Origin: Marinobacter halodurans
Lineage (GTDB): Bacteria > Pseudomonadota > Gammaproteobacteria > Pseudomonadales > Oleiphilaceae
Assembly (NCBI RefSeq): GCF_004327985.1
Contig: NZ_SJDL01000006.1
Span: forward strand, 119,612-183,611
Reading direction: 5' to 3'
DNA length: 64,000 nucleotides
Positions 36,121 through 45,282 of this stretch are shown here, piece after piece. Numbering within the stretch: position 1 is the stretch's first letter; each line of letters begins with the position of its first letter. The position numbers and the translations under genes were made by a program. The notes under the pieces are model-generated. The model was not told the origin of the DNA. It searched no databases and saw only the letters and a program-made list of their open reading frames with translations.

Positions 36121-38976
36121 TCACGCCTTTTCCCCGACCAGGTACCGGTCGATATCGACCTCATCGATCTGTTGCGGGGCCAGGAAGCGCCGGGCGTAAT
36201 CCAGATACACGCCGGAGCGCAGGAACAGGTTGAACATCTCCGGATCCACATGCCCCTCGAGCGCCATTCGATGCAGGATATCGAGGGACTGGGTCAGGGT
36301 TTTCCCTTCCTTGTAAGGGCGGTCGACGGCCGTCAGCGCCTCGAAGATGTCGGCAATGCTCATGGCTTTTTCCGGAATGCTGAGTTCATCGCCGGTGAGG
36401 CGGCGCGGGTAGCCCGTGCCGTTCATCTTTTCGTGGTGGGTTCCGGCAAAGCGGGGCACCCGGGCCAGCCGGTCCGGCAACGGCAGGGCGTCGAGCATGA
36501 TGATGGTCTGCACGATGTGCTCGTTGATCTTGAAGCGCTCCTCCGGCGTCAGGGTGCCGCGGCGGATTGAGAGATTGTAGCGTTCGCCGTAGTCGTAGGC
36601 CACATCCGGCAGGACCATGTCGAATCCCCAGCGATTGCGCGGGTCGTCCCGGGTGACCGGCGGCCGGCGCCCCTCCGCCCAGGGCAGTTGGTGCTCCGGC
36701 TTGTCGTCCAGCAATTTCTCTTCCGTTGGCAGTGTCGGCTCGGGACGTCCTTCGAAGCGCAGGGCTTCGTCGTGGGACAACCCGAGGCGGTCACTGAAAT
36801 ACCGTTGCCAGCGGCGATCCCCGATGTGGTCGAGCCTTGCGATATCGGCGTCGGCCATGAACTCGCCCCCCTGGTTGCACTGGGCGATAAAAGCAAATTC
36901 CTCCTGCAGGGCCGCCTGGGTTGCGTCCCGCTGCCGGCGGGCTTCGGCCTCATCCTCGCTGGCGATCCGCGCATCGAGATAACGGATTTCGGCGTCCCGA
37001 TACAGCACTTCAAAGCGGGTGCGGATCTCGTGGATGCGGTTGTAGAGGGTTTCCAGTTTGGTGGCCTTGTCCACCACGTATTCGGGGCTGGTTATCTTGC
37101 CGCAGTCGTGCAGCCAGGCGCCGATGTGGAATTCATACCTCTCCCGCTCGTTCATGCTGAAGCCTGCAAACGTCGGATCGTCCGAGCGCTCCGCCTGGTC
37201 CACCAGCATTTTCGCCAGTTGCGGTACCCGCTCGCAGTGGCCGCTGGTGTAGGGGGACTTGGCGTCGATGGCATCGGCAATCAGGCGGATGACCCCCTCG
37301 ATCAGGCTTTGCTGGCTCTCGATCAACTGGCGTGTCTCGATGGCCACGGCGGCGGAGCCGGCAATCTCGTGGACGAAGCGGATCAGGTGTTCGTCCATGG
37401 CTTCGAAGTGCACGTCGTCCAGGTCGATCATCAAGACGCCCACCAGGGCCTGCTCCCGGTTTCGCAGCACGGCATAGACGGCGTGGTCGGTCACCGTGTG
37501 GCGCAGGGTGCGAATGATGTCGTGGTCGGTCTGCTCGGGCAGGATGTTGTCGATGCGCTGCCATTCGGTCGGGCCTACGGCGGCGGCCATTTCCAGCTCG
37601 TGGGTGGGCTCCCGGTACAGGAAGATACGGCCGTGCTTCTCATTGAGGATGCTGATCAGCTCGTTGAGGATGCCGTGCAGCAGACCGGACAGGTCCCGGG
37701 CCCGGTTCAGGGTCAGCGAGATCGACTGGAAGCTGCGGATGGTGCCGGACATGTCGGTCAGGGCCGAGCCGAGTTTGTGGGCTTCACGGATCCGGGAACC
37801 GCTGCTGATCGGCGTATCGAACCGGAAACGGGCCAGTGCTTCCACTTCATTGGCCAGCCGCTGCAACGGGCGCCCCAACTGGCGTCCCAGCAGGGCGCCC
37901 ACGGCCAGCAGTATCAGCACAATGATCAGGGCGATGAGCAACTGGTCGCGGACCAACTGCCACACGTCCGCCATCAGCTCGTCCGCCGGTATGGCGATCA
38001 GCATGCGCAGCCCGGCGGTGTGGATGGAACGCAGGTCGGCGGAGATGCCGAACCACTGGCTGCCATGGCTGGTGAACTGGCGCGCCTGGGTACTGACCGG
38101 CATGGCCTGGACCCGGTCCAGCGCCGGCACGGCCAGGTCGCTGAGCTGGGCCAGGTCCGGCGCCTCCTGGCTGCCGGCGATCATGCGGTCGTGGTCGGGG
38201 TAGGCCACCACCTGGCCCTTCTGGTCGACGATGGCGATCTCGGTGTGTGGCGTCAGCTTGAGATCCTCGAGCTGATGGCTTAGGGCGGAGACGGTGACAT
38301 CGATGCCCACGACCGCATCGCCGTTGGGAGCGGCCTGCGCCAGGGTCATGCCGACGGCCCGTGTGGTGTAGAACATGTAGGGGCGGGTCAGGGTCATCCC
38401 GCCCGCGGTCAGGGCCTGCTGGTACCAGCCCCGGGTGCGCGGGTCGTAGTCCTGGTCCGGATTGGCGCGCTGGTCCAACAGGCGCAGGCGATCGTTGTAG
38501 TAGCGCAGATCCGCCGTGCGTCTGCCGCCCGCGTCCACGGAGACCGTCTGCAGGATGTAGCGGGTCGTCTCTGGTGTTTGCGCCGGCAGTTTGCCGCGGT
38601 CTTCCGGGACGCGCCTGAGCAGGAAGAAATCACCGTCCGGATACCCCACGTAGATGGCATCCACGATCGGGTTTACCCGCAGGACGTCGGCGAGTACCGA
38701 CAGGCGTCCCAGACGCTCATGGAGCGTACGCGCCGTCGTGAGGGCGCTGTCCCGCAGCACCATCAGCGCCGTCATGGGGGGCGTGGTGATGGCATGGATC
38801 CGATCGTTGACGGCCTGGACCAGTTCCTCGGCGGAATCCGAGGTGGCCGCGAGCTTGGCGGACTCCATGCCCCGGTGCGCCTGGTAGATCAGCGCGACGG
38901 TCAGCACCAGCATGCCGAGGGTGATCGCGAGCGAGATCAGCAGCGCCAGGGAAAAGCGCCTGGGTGTGCGTGTCAT
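36121..38976 (-). CDS. dCache-HAMP-GAF-HD-GYP phosphodiesterase receptor
   Basis: A 951-residue membrane receptor. Helix 1 (about residues 8-32), a periplasmic double-Cache domain (about 35-335), helix 2 (about 342-362), HAMP (about 362-415), a GAF-like region (about 430-560) and a C-terminal HD-GYP domain. The HD-GYP residues are intact: HCERV, HDCGK near 624, and HHEKMNGTGYP near 845. These are about 220 residues apart, against roughly 60 in typical HD-GYP domains, so a long insertion sits inside the catalytic domain. It probably hydrolyses c-di-GMP in response to a periplasmic ligand. Confidence 0.93.
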   Translation of the reverse strand: MTRTPRRFSLALLISLAITLGMLVLTVALIYQAHRGMESAKLAATSDSAEELVQAVNDRIHAITTPPMTALMVLRDSALTTARTLHERLGRLSVLADVLRVNPIVDAIYVGYPDGDFFLLRRVPEDRGKLPAQTPETTRYILQTVSVDAGGRRTADLRYYNDRLRLLDQRANPDQDYDPRTRGWYQQALTAGGMTLTRPYMFYTTRAVGMTLAQAAPNGDAVVGIDVTVSALSHQLEDLKLTPHTEIAIVDQKGQVVAYPDHDRMIAGSQEAPDLAQLSDLAVPALDRVQAMPVSTQARQFTSHGSQWFGISADLRSIHTAGLRMLIAIPADELMADVWQLVRDQLLIALIIVLILLAVGALLGRQLGRPLQRLANEVEALARFRFDTPISSGSRIREAHKLGSALTDMSGTIRSFQSISLTLNRARDLSGLLHGILNELISILNEKHGRIFLYREPTHELEMAAAVGPTEWQRIDNILPEQTDHDIIRTLRHTVTDHAVYAVLRNREQALVGVLMIDLDDVHFEAMDEHLIRFVHEIAGSAAVAIETRQLIESQQSLIEGVIRLIADAIDAKSPYTSGHCERVPQLAKMLVDQAERSDDPTFAGFSMNERERYEFHIGAWLHDCGKITSPEYVVDKATKLETLYNRIHEIRTRFEVLYRDAEIRYLDARIASEDEAEARRQRDATQAALQEEFAFIAQCNQGGEFMADADIARLDHIGDRRWQRYFSDRLGLSHDEALRFEGRPEPTLPTEEKLLDDKPEHQLPWAEGRRPPVTRDDPRNRWGFDMVLPDVAYDYGERYNLSIRRGTLTPEERFKINEHIVQTIIMLDALPLPDRLARVPRFAGTHHEKMNGTGYPRRLTGDELSIPEKAMSIADIFEALTAVDRPYKEGKTLTQSLDILHRMALEGHVDPEMFNLFLRSGVYLDYARRFLAPQQIDEVDIDRYLVGEKA

Positions 38977-39078
38977 CTGTCAGATCCTTCTGGGAACAGC
39001 GGGGGGCGATCTCTTCCCTAAAGGGTAGTCGGTAGGCGCGACATTGCGAGACGGCGGCGGTCAGGGGGCCGCCTGGCC

Positions 39079-39960
39079 CTACTGGGCGCCCGTACCGGGG
39101 GCTGGAACGTCGCTCTCGGGGGCCTGGGCGAAGTTGCACTCGGCCGGATCGGGCTCGTCACCGTAGAGTGTGACCGGATAGGGAAGTTCGCTGGCGGCGT
39201 GCGCCATGATCGCATCGATCCGGCCCCGCAGGCGCAGGGCCTGCAGGCCCTTGTTGAACTGCTGCAACCGTGCTTCGTTGCCCGCCACGTGGCGCGACAG
39301 CATCAGGCGCAGTTGGGTGGCGTACACAACCCGGGGATGAACGGCGAGCCGGGCAATCTCATCCTGGGTGAAAGACCGGGCCAGCAGGCGGCGCCCTACG
39401 GCCACGTCAATGGGAAAGAGGTCAATGCGGCCGGCCAGCAGTTTGCGGAAGTTGATGTCGTCGGAGCGGGCAATCTCCGATTCCAGGGTTCCATTGGCGA
39501 TGGCCTGGTTGATGGTGTCGCCATAATGGTAGTCCCGCGAGAGACCAATGCGCAGGCCCTTCAGGTCGTCGATGGTGGTCCAGTCAATGGGATCGCTGCG
39601 GCGGTAAAAGAAGGCCAGTCTGACCGGAATGATGGCGTCGCTGAAGTAGAAGTCCGGCGCGCGCTCCGGTGTGCAGGCCCAGGCGGCGGAGCCGTCCCAG
39701 ATACCTTTCTGTGCCAGCCGGAAGGATCGGGCCCAGGGGAAGAAACCCCATCGGACGGCCATGCCTTCCTCGGCGAACGCCTCGTCGATAATCTGGCCAA
39801 TGATGCCGTGTGACGGGGTGTCTTCCAGGTAGGGCGGCCAGCTGCCGCTGGTGATATTCACTGACGACGTCATGGCCACGCAGCGGAACGGCAGCGTTGC
39901 GAGTATCCACGCCAGGACGGTTTTCCGCGCGGTACAACGGAACGATAGCGATGACGTCAT
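39079..39960 (-). CDS. Periplasmic solute-binding protein, family 3-like (paralogue 2)
   Basis: A 293-residue exported protein closely related to the gene at 34879-35724; shared blocks include WPPYL, WGFFPWARS, WDGSAAWACTPERA and NFRKLLAGRIDLFPID. The frame opens earlier at a TTG, but the ATG at 39960 places the hydrophobic signal segment (TVLAWILATLPFRCVA) near the N terminus. It lies directly upstream of the dCache HD-GYP gene on the same strand with about a 100-base gap, so cotranscription is possible. It may present a ligand to that receptor (inference). Confidence 0.83.
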   Translation of the reverse strand: MTSSLSFRCTARKTVLAWILATLPFRCVAMTSSVNITSGSWPPYLEDTPSHGIIGQIIDEAFAEEGMAVRWGFFPWARSFRLAQKGIWDGSAAWACTPERAPDFYFSDAIIPVRLAFFYRRSDPIDWTTIDDLKGLRIGLSRDYHYGDTINQAIANGTLESEIARSDDINFRKLLAGRIDLFPIDVAVGRRLLARSFTQDEIARLAVHPRVVYATQLRLMLSRHVAGNEARLQQFNKGLQALRLRGRIDAIMAHAASELPYPVTLYGDEPDPAECNFAQAPESDVPAPGTGAQ

Positions 39961-40506
39961 AGAGTCGAACGTTTCAGTAAAACGTCCTTGTGTGGGTGAA
40001 GAAGTGCTCGGCAAAGACGCTATCAGGTACGCTGGGGAAAGGCACGCTGTATCGGTGCATCAATTGCATCATTTAACATTAAGCAAGACAATTGAATAGA
40101 TCGTCTCACCAGACGGGGCACCCACTGTTTCCTGGTGTTGCCGCCAGATTGTCATGAATCGTGGACGCCCCGCATCCGGCTGGGCAAGTGAGCAAAGTGG
40201 GTGCCAACCTCGTCCAAACCCCCGCAGGCCGCCTTACACCTCGACGCCAGTCGCTCCATTCAGGGTGGCTCGGTCTGAAATCCGCACTGATTATGTGCGT
40301 TTCGTGACTGGGCTCCCCCTACTGGTGCAGCGCCAAACCTGTCAGATTCGATGACTGACGCCGGATACGGCACTGTTTTTGCGGTGGATGCCTTGGGTAT
40401 TCTCTGGGCTTTGTAAAACCATGGCAGGGCGCTGTCGCCATGGAATTGTCATTGTTGGGCGCAACACTGGGCCCTCATCACAGACTCCACAGCAAAAGGA
40501 CTTGTC
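39961..40506. other. Divergent intergenic region between solute-binding protein and phoD
   Basis: No convincing gene is present in this 546-base stretch. Bases 40040-40110 are AT-rich and include the motif at 40067-40080 shared with the other binding-protein paralogue. The phoD start is preceded by an AAAGGA ribosome site. I looked for a Pho box before phoD and found only a weak CTGTCAG/GACTGACG resemblance near 40338-40362. Confidence 0.4.
40067..40080 (-). promoter_or_regulatory. Shared upstream motif, binding-protein paralogue 2
   Basis: CATCATTTAACATT (plus-strand reading) lies about 107-120 bases before the start at 39960 and differs by one base from the motif at 35845-35858 ahead of paralogue 1. 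Confidence 0.4.
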
Positions 40507-42261
40507 ATGAAGCGTTTGACCCGCCGTGAATTCCTGCGCGTATCGGCCCTGAGCGCCGGCGCACTGGCGATATCCACTGGCCTGTCGGGCTGCCTGTCCG
40601 GTTCCACCTCGGAAGACCGGGAGCGGGCGATCGGTTTCAACCATGGTGTGGCCAGCGGCGATCCACTCCAGGATCGGGTGATTCTCTGGACCCGGCTGAC
40701 GCCGATGGATGGCAACACCGGTGCCATGTCGGTCGGCTGGGAAGTGGCCGAAGACGAGGGGTTCAACCAGTTGGTGCATTCCGGCACCACCACCACGACG
40801 GCCGGCAACGACTTTACCGTGAAGGTGGACGTGCTCAATCTCTCGGCCGGCACCACCTATTACTACCGCTTCAAATCCAATGAAGCGGGCACCTCTCCCG
40901 TCGGGCAAACGAAGACGCTGCCGAAAGGCTCGGTGGAGCAGGCGGCCTTTGCCGTCGTATCCTGCGCCAACTACCCGGCCGGCTATTTCAACGTGTATGC
41001 CGAGATCGCGAAGGAAACGGATCTGGACGCCGTCCTGCACCTGGGGGATTACCTGTACGAATACGGCGAGGGCCAGTACGGCACCGACGGTGCCGAGGCC
41101 ATTGGCCGGGCCCTGCCGGACGACAACAACACCGAGCTGCTGACGCTGGACGAGTACCGGGCCCGCTACGCACTCTACCGGACGGACGGCGATTGCCAGG
41201 CGGTGCACGCCCGGTGGCCGTTCATCGCGGTGTGGGACGACCACGAAGTGGCCAACGACGCCTGGGAAAACGGCGCCGAGAACCACCAGCCATCTTCGGA
41301 AGGGGATTACCAGGAACGCAAGATGCAGGCGTTGCAGGCGTATTTCGAGTGGATGCCGGTGCGCCCGGCCAGTGAAGACAACATCGAAACCATCTACCGC
41401 AGTTTCGAGTTCGGCAACCTGGCCAGCCTCTACATGCTCGACACCCGGCTGATTGCCCGGGACGAGCAGCTCGACTACGACAACTACCTGGACGGTTCCG
41501 GCGGCATTGATAAGGCTGCATTCGAAGCGGCCGTCGAAGATACGAACCGGGAGATGATCGGCGCCGAGCAGTTCAGTTGGCTGAGCAACAAGGTGCAACT
41601 GTCCACCGCACGCTGGCAGGTACTCGGGCAGCAGGTGCTGATGGGACGGATGCTGTTCCCGGCCGAGCTGCTGGTGGCCTACAAGAGTGGCGATACGCTG
41701 GCGATCATAGAGGCGATTCAGGAGTTGGTGGATATCAAGCAGCGCTACGATAACGATCCCTCGTCGGTGAGCAGCGACGAAGAAACGCGGATCAAGGACG
41801 TGCTCCCCTACAACCTCGACGCCTGGGACGGCTACTACTACGAGCGGGAGCAGGTGCTCAAGATATTCAATGAGGCCAACAAAAACCTGGTCGTCCTGGC
41901 CGGGGACACCCACAACGCCTGGGCCAACAACCTGCACTTGGACGCCGGTAATGGTGGCACGGCCGTGGGCGTGGAGTTCGCGACGGCGTCTGTCAGTTCA
42001 CCCGGGCTGGAGACGTACCTGCAGGTTCCCCCGGACAGCATTGCCCAGGTTGAAGAGGCGCTGGTCACCCTGATCGATGACCTGCAATACAGCAATGCCA
42101 GCCAGCGCGGCTACCTCAAGCTGACCCTGACCCAGGACGAAGCCCGTTCCGACTGGCGCTTTGTCGACACGGTGAAAGCCGGCAGCTACACCATCGATGC
42201 CGACAGTAACCAGGCCCTGAAGACCACACCGTCGAATCGGACCATCCAGTCCGTCAGCTGA
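40507..42261 (+). CDS. phoD: Alkaline phosphatase D family protein, Tat-exported
   Basis: A 584-residue PhoD-type phosphatase/phosphodiesterase. The N terminus has a twin-arginine signal (TRREFLRV), and a lipobox-like LSGC follows near residue 29, so it may be a Tat lipoprotein. The PhoD N-terminal domain covers about 40-135. Metal-site motifs follow: VSCANYPAGYFNVY, HLGDYLYEYG, AVWDDHEVANDAW and VLAGDTHNAWANN. It releases phosphate from phosphodiesters outside the cytoplasm with Fe/Ca cofactors in known members. Confidence 0.94.
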   Translation: MKRLTRREFLRVSALSAGALAISTGLSGCLSGSTSEDRERAIGFNHGVASGDPLQDRVILWTRLTPMDGNTGAMSVGWEVAEDEGFNQLVHSGTTTTTAGNDFTVKVDVLNLSAGTTYYYRFKSNEAGTSPVGQTKTLPKGSVEQAAFAVVSCANYPAGYFNVYAEIAKETDLDAVLHLGDYLYEYGEGQYGTDGAEAIGRALPDDNNTELLTLDEYRARYALYRTDGDCQAVHARWPFIAVWDDHEVANDAWENGAENHQPSSEGDYQERKMQALQAYFEWMPVRPASEDNIETIYRSFEFGNLASLYMLDTRLIARDEQLDYDNYLDGSGGIDKAAFEAAVEDTNREMIGAEQFSWLSNKVQLSTARWQVLGQQVLMGRMLFPAELLVAYKSGDTLAIIEAIQELVDIKQRYDNDPSSVSSDEETRIKDVLPYNLDAWDGYYYEREQVLKIFNEANKNLVVLAGDTHNAWANNLHLDAGNGGTAVGVEFATASVSSPGLETYLQVPPDSIAQVEEALVTLIDDLQYSNASQRGYLKLTLTQDEARSDWRFVDTVKAGSYTIDADSNQALKTTPSNRTIQSVS

Positions 42262-42271
42262 CGGACTGGAT
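42244..42271. terminator. Perfect 28-bp palindrome at the phoD stop codon
   Basis: Two 14-base arms with no loop (ATCCAGTCCGTCAG and its exact complement) span the phoD stop, in the gap to the convergent DUF4399 gene. As RNA it forms a strong hairpin on both strands, which fits a bidirectional transcription end. There is no T-run. Confidence 0.55.
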
Positions 42272-42283
42272 CGGGGGCCGGGA

Positions 42284-42706
42284 TCACTCCGTTACGGTAA
42301 TCGTGATCTTCTTCGAGACCACCGGTGGGTCGAAGGGGATGTGATTCTGGTCCCCCACCAGGAGTTGCAGCGTGTGCTGGCCCGGGGCCAGGTCCAGTTC
42401 GGTTTCGGTCTGGCCGCCGCCGAAATGCTTGTGATGGTCGTCGGACGGGATCGGCTGGCCCTTGGGTGGCAGGCTGTCCACGTCAATCAGCAGGTGGTGG
42501 TGGCCGGTGTTCGCCTTGTCGGTGCCGGCCGGCGCCACGCCCATGCCTTTCAAACCGAATCGTACCGTCACCGGCGAGCTGACCGTCGCCCCGTCCTCGG
42601 GCGTGATGAAATAAACCGACGCATCGTCCGGAGCGGGTCTGGCGTGGGCCAGTCCCGTTGCCATCACCAACGTCAGACCGGCTAACCACTTGGATTGAAC
42701 GCCCAT
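42284..42706 (-). CDS. DUF4399 periplasmic protein
   Basis: A 140-residue exported protein. The signal peptide ends near residue 22 (LAHARPAP). The mature part carries the DUF4399 pattern: VYFITPEDGATVSSPVTVRFGLKGMGVAPAG-type strand, then TGHHHLLID and PSDDHHKHFGGGQTE. The His-rich segments suggest metal binding. Function unknown. Convergent with phoD. Confidence 0.88.
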   Translation of the reverse strand: MGVQSKWLAGLTLVMATGLAHARPAPDDASVYFITPEDGATVSSPVTVRFGLKGMGVAPAGTDKANTGHHHLLIDVDSLPPKGQPIPSDDHHKHFGGGQTETELDLAPGQHTLQLLVGDQNHIPFDPPVVSKKITITVTE

Positions 42707-42930
42707 TATGCAATCTCCTTGTCGCTGAGGGTTGAACCGTCAGCATAGGGAGCGGCAGGCCCCTTGAACAGGTCGCTTCCATGGACAGACGGCCCGGACG
42801 CGATGTGTTCGGGGGACGATCGATGCTATATTCGAACGATTCCGATAACGAGCAGGGATGACGTGATGTTCCGGACCGGAGCCGTGTCGTTGTCGGGCCT
42901 CACCCGGCACATCAGCAAGAGGAGAACCTG

Positions 42931-43599
42931 ATGCAACTGGTCATCGGCAACAAGAACTATTCATCCTGGTCCCTGCGGCCCTGGCTCCTGATGTCGGCCT
43001 TCGGCCTCGAGTTCGAGGAGATCCAGGAATCGCTCCAGCAGGACGGCCTGAAAGTCCGGCTCGGGCGCTACTCCCCAACCTGCCGGGTGCCCGTCCTGAT
43101 CGACGGCGGTCTGACCGTGTGGGACTCGCTGGCCATTTGCGAATACGTCTCCGAAGCCTACCTGGACGGTCGGGGCTGGCCGGCCGATCTGCGCGCCCGG
43201 GCACACGCCCGTGCGGTTTGCGCCGAAATCCATTCCGGTCTGTCGGCCCTGCGTTCGGAAATGCCCATGAACTGCCGGGCCCGGCGCCTCATCGAACTGA
43301 CCGATGCCGCCAAGGCGGACGTCGAGCGGGTTGACCGGATCTGGACCGACTGCACCACCCGTTATGGCGAGCATGGCCCCTGGCTGTTCGGCGACTTCTC
43401 CATCGCCGACTGCTTCTATGCGCCGGTGGCGTGGCGCTTCCTGACCTATGGCACGCCGCTGTCGGACGGGGCCCAGCAGTACGCGGCGCGCCTGCGGCAT
43501 CACGAATCCATGGAGCGTTGGCTGGCCGGCGCCCTGATGGAAACGGAGATCGTGCCTGAGGACGAAGCCGGCATCGACATCCCCGGCGCCCGGTTCTGA
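42931..43599 (+). CDS. Glutathione S-transferase family protein
   Basis: A 222-residue GST. The N-terminal thioredoxin fold has NKNYSSWSLRPWLL with the glutathione-activating Ser region, then the cis-Pro motif RVPVLIDGG and DSLAICEYVSE for glutathione binding. The C-terminal helical domain includes DFSIADCFYAPVAWRF with the conserved Asp. GAGGAG precedes the ATG. Substrate unknown. Confidence 0.93.
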   Translation: MQLVIGNKNYSSWSLRPWLLMSAFGLEFEEIQESLQQDGLKVRLGRYSPTCRVPVLIDGGLTVWDSLAICEYVSEAYLDGRGWPADLRARAHARAVCAEIHSGLSALRSEMPMNCRARRLIELTDAAKADVERVDRIWTDCTTRYGEHGPWLFGDFSIADCFYAPVAWRFLTYGTPLSDGAQQYAARLRHHESMERWLAGALMETEIVPEDEAGIDIPGARF

Positions 43600-43605
43600 T
43601 CGATT

Positions 43606-43619
43606 CGCCGGAACCGGCG
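43606..43619. terminator. Short GC hairpin between convergent GST and ChaN genes
   Basis: CGCCGG-AA-CCGGCG is a 6-bp perfect stem just after the GST stop and before the convergent lipoprotein gene. No T-run; weak evidence for a terminator. Confidence 0.3.
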
Positions 43620-43627
43620 CACCGGCG

Positions 43628-44626
43628 TCAGGGACACGTCATGTCCCGGGCATCGGAGAATTGCTGGCGAATAGCGTCGATCATCCGCGCCTGATCCAGG
43701 TACTCCGGTGGCAAGGGTGCCAGCAGGTAGATCGCGTCGCCGCCGCTCAAGTCGTCCGCGTTATAGGACGGGTGCGTCGGGTTGTCGACCGTCACCGGTG
43801 TCAGCACCCGTATCTCCAACTCCGGGTCCCGCGCCTTCAGCAGGGCCACGGTGCCCAGCCGGTCCTCGCTGTGGAACACGCCGGTGATGTGGAGCACCTG
43901 GGCGCCGGGGTGGTCCTGCAGGGCGTGCAGGATGCGACTGGCCATGGTGTTGTCGCGCAACAGCTGCGCCCTGTAGCGATTCTCCAGCGGATTGTCGTCA
44001 CCGCTGCCACGGCCATGCCCGCCCATCGCCTCAAAGAACCTCTCTCGGTACGCCGGATCACTCAGGAAAGGTTGCTCGGGCAGTAGCGCCTGCAGGGCCG
44101 GATCTAGCCGGGTCAGCGCGTCGGGACCCTCCCGACCGACGCAGCGAACCGCCAGGGCGGGCGCGTTGGCGGCGATCACCGGCAAACCCAGTTCTGCGGC
44201 AAACGCCACCAACGGCCGGTAACCGGCGCGGTAGTTCTTCCAGGCCTCGGCGTCGTCAATCATCTCGGCTTCACCCAGCTTGCCAGCCAGATACCGGTCC
44301 AGCACGGACTGGTGGTCCACATTGAACGGTTCCAGTGACAGGACCTGATCCGGGTGTTCGGCATACAGCGCTGCCTGCATGCGGGCTTCCAGCAGGTGCG
44401 AGCCGTTATGGCCGTGCAGCTCGCCGATGATCACCACATCCACGTCCCGCCACTGTGCGGCCAGCGCTTCCACGGTAGTGGGGCGCCCGGTCCCGCTGTC
44501 GATAACCGGGGTGTTGAGGATCGAGTGCATCGGTGCCGGTGTCTCCGGCGAAGGACTCCAGGCGGCACATCCGGCCAGCAGGAGCGGAGCCAGCGCTGCC
44601 ATCATCCATAAACGGTGTAACACGGT
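43628..44626 (-). CDS. ChaN-family lipoprotein (DUF399)
   Basis: A 332-residue lipoprotein starting at a GTG at 44626 that follows AAGGAG by 7 bases. A hydrophobic segment ends in the lipobox LLAGC. The mature protein matches the ChaN/Tiki-like fold: VVIIGELHGHNGSH, LSLEPFNVDHQSVLDRYLAG, NYRAGYRPLVAFAAELGLPVIAANAP-type region, then VLHITGVFHSEDRLG. Campylobacter ChaN binds haem at the outer membrane; a similar role here is possible. A longer frame to 44680 exists but would bury the signal peptide. Confidence 0.87.
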   Translation of the reverse strand, partial: TVLHRLWMMAALAPLLLAGCAAWSPSPETPAPMHSILNTPVIDSGTGRPTTVEALAAQWRDVDVVIIGELHGHNGSHLLEARMQAALYAEHPDQVLSLEPFNVDHQSVLDRYLAGKLGEAEMIDDAEAWKNYRAGYRPLVAFAAELGLPVIAANAPALAVRCVGREGPDALTRLDPALQALLPEQPFLSDPAYRERFFEAMGGHGRGSGDDNPLENRYRAQLLRDNTMASRILHALQDHPGAQVLHITGVFHSEDRLGTVALLKARDPELEIRVLTPVTVDNPTHPSYNADDLSGGDAIYLLAPLPPEYLDQARMIDAIRQQFSDARDMTCP

Positions 44627-44855
44627 CACGCTCCTTCGGCGTCCGGGTGCGCAATGAATGTGAAAAATGGGTACGACCACACGATGACTTTAGCGCAGTT
44701 TCGGCCGGTGCGGTCCGGAGGCGTGAACGTGAAGGTCAAAATGCTTTCTGCGGGACAAATGGAGGGAATCACGGTCTAATGACTGATATGGGTCAATTCC
44801 GGCCTGAGCACCTATAGTTACCAGAGTACGGTTCTCGATTGAGCGAGGTACACCT

Positions 44856-45185
44856 ATGACCGATCGCATCGAATTCCTGACCGATCTGCGTCGTGAGCTC
44901 AAGGCGCGCATCGACAAGTATTCCGCCCATCAGCACCGCGATAACGGCCCCCTTGAGGCCGACTTTGCCGAACAGGCCATCCAGCGGCAGAACGACGAAG
45001 TGGTGGACGGCCTGGATATCGAGGCCCGGGAAGAGCTGAGACAGGTGGATCGCGCACTTCACCGCATCGAGGAGGGGGAGGGCGACATCTGCGAGCAGTG
45101 CGGTGAGTTCATCAACCCCGAGCGCCTCAAGATCCTTCCCCAGACCACCATTTGTGTCGAATGTGCCGAAGAGAGAGCGGGCTGA
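44856..45185 (+). CDS. TraR/DksA-type zinc-finger protein
   Basis: A 109-residue DksA-like protein. An N-terminal helical region is followed by the C4 zinc finger CEQCGEFINPERLKILP...CVEC. It is shorter than DksA (about 150) and lacks the DxxDxA coiled-coil tip of DksA, as far as I can see, so it may not act on RNA polymerase in the same way. It lies about 100 bases upstream of the CDF gene, with its own promoter between them. Confidence 0.87.
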   Translation: MTDRIEFLTDLRRELKARIDKYSAHQHRDNGPLEADFAEQAIQRQNDEVVDGLDIEAREELRQVDRALHRIEEGEGDICEQCGEFINPERLKILPQTTICVECAEERAG

Positions 45186-45218
45186 CGCCCCGGTTGGGTG
45201 TTGAGTGAGAGGAATGGC

Positions 45219-45249
45219 TTGACCTTGAAGTGGTTACAGGGTTTTTAAT
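45219..45249 (+). promoter_or_regulatory. MerR-type metal-responsive promoter for the CDF gene
   Basis: A -35 TTGACC (45219-45224) and a -10 TTTAAT (45244-45249) are separated by 19 bases, the over-long spacer that MerR-family activators correct. The spacer holds an imperfect dyad, ACCTTGAAGTGGTTACAGGGT (45222-45242, given as one site), resembling CadR/PbrR/ZntR operators. The downstream gene exports divalent metals, which fits. No MerR-type regulator gene is in the window. Confidence 0.7.
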
Positions 45250-45282
45250 CCCGGGATCGTTTTTCAAGGAGCCGTCTTTCCC

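Noticed and set aside
36688..38283. A 531-codon plus-strand frame antisense to the HD-GYP gene
   Set aside because: It is opposite a gene with intact Cache, HAMP and HD-GYP motifs; Gln/Gly/Val-rich composition is a strand-shadow effect.
40332..40365. A possible Pho box upstream of phoD
   Set aside because: Only one half (CTGTCAG) resembles the consensus, spacing to the second half is wrong, and it is too far from the start to be convincing.
40342..41937. A 531-codon minus-strand frame antisense to phoD
   Set aside because: phoD has its signal peptide and metal motifs on the plus strand; the antisense frame has no domain and no ribosome site.
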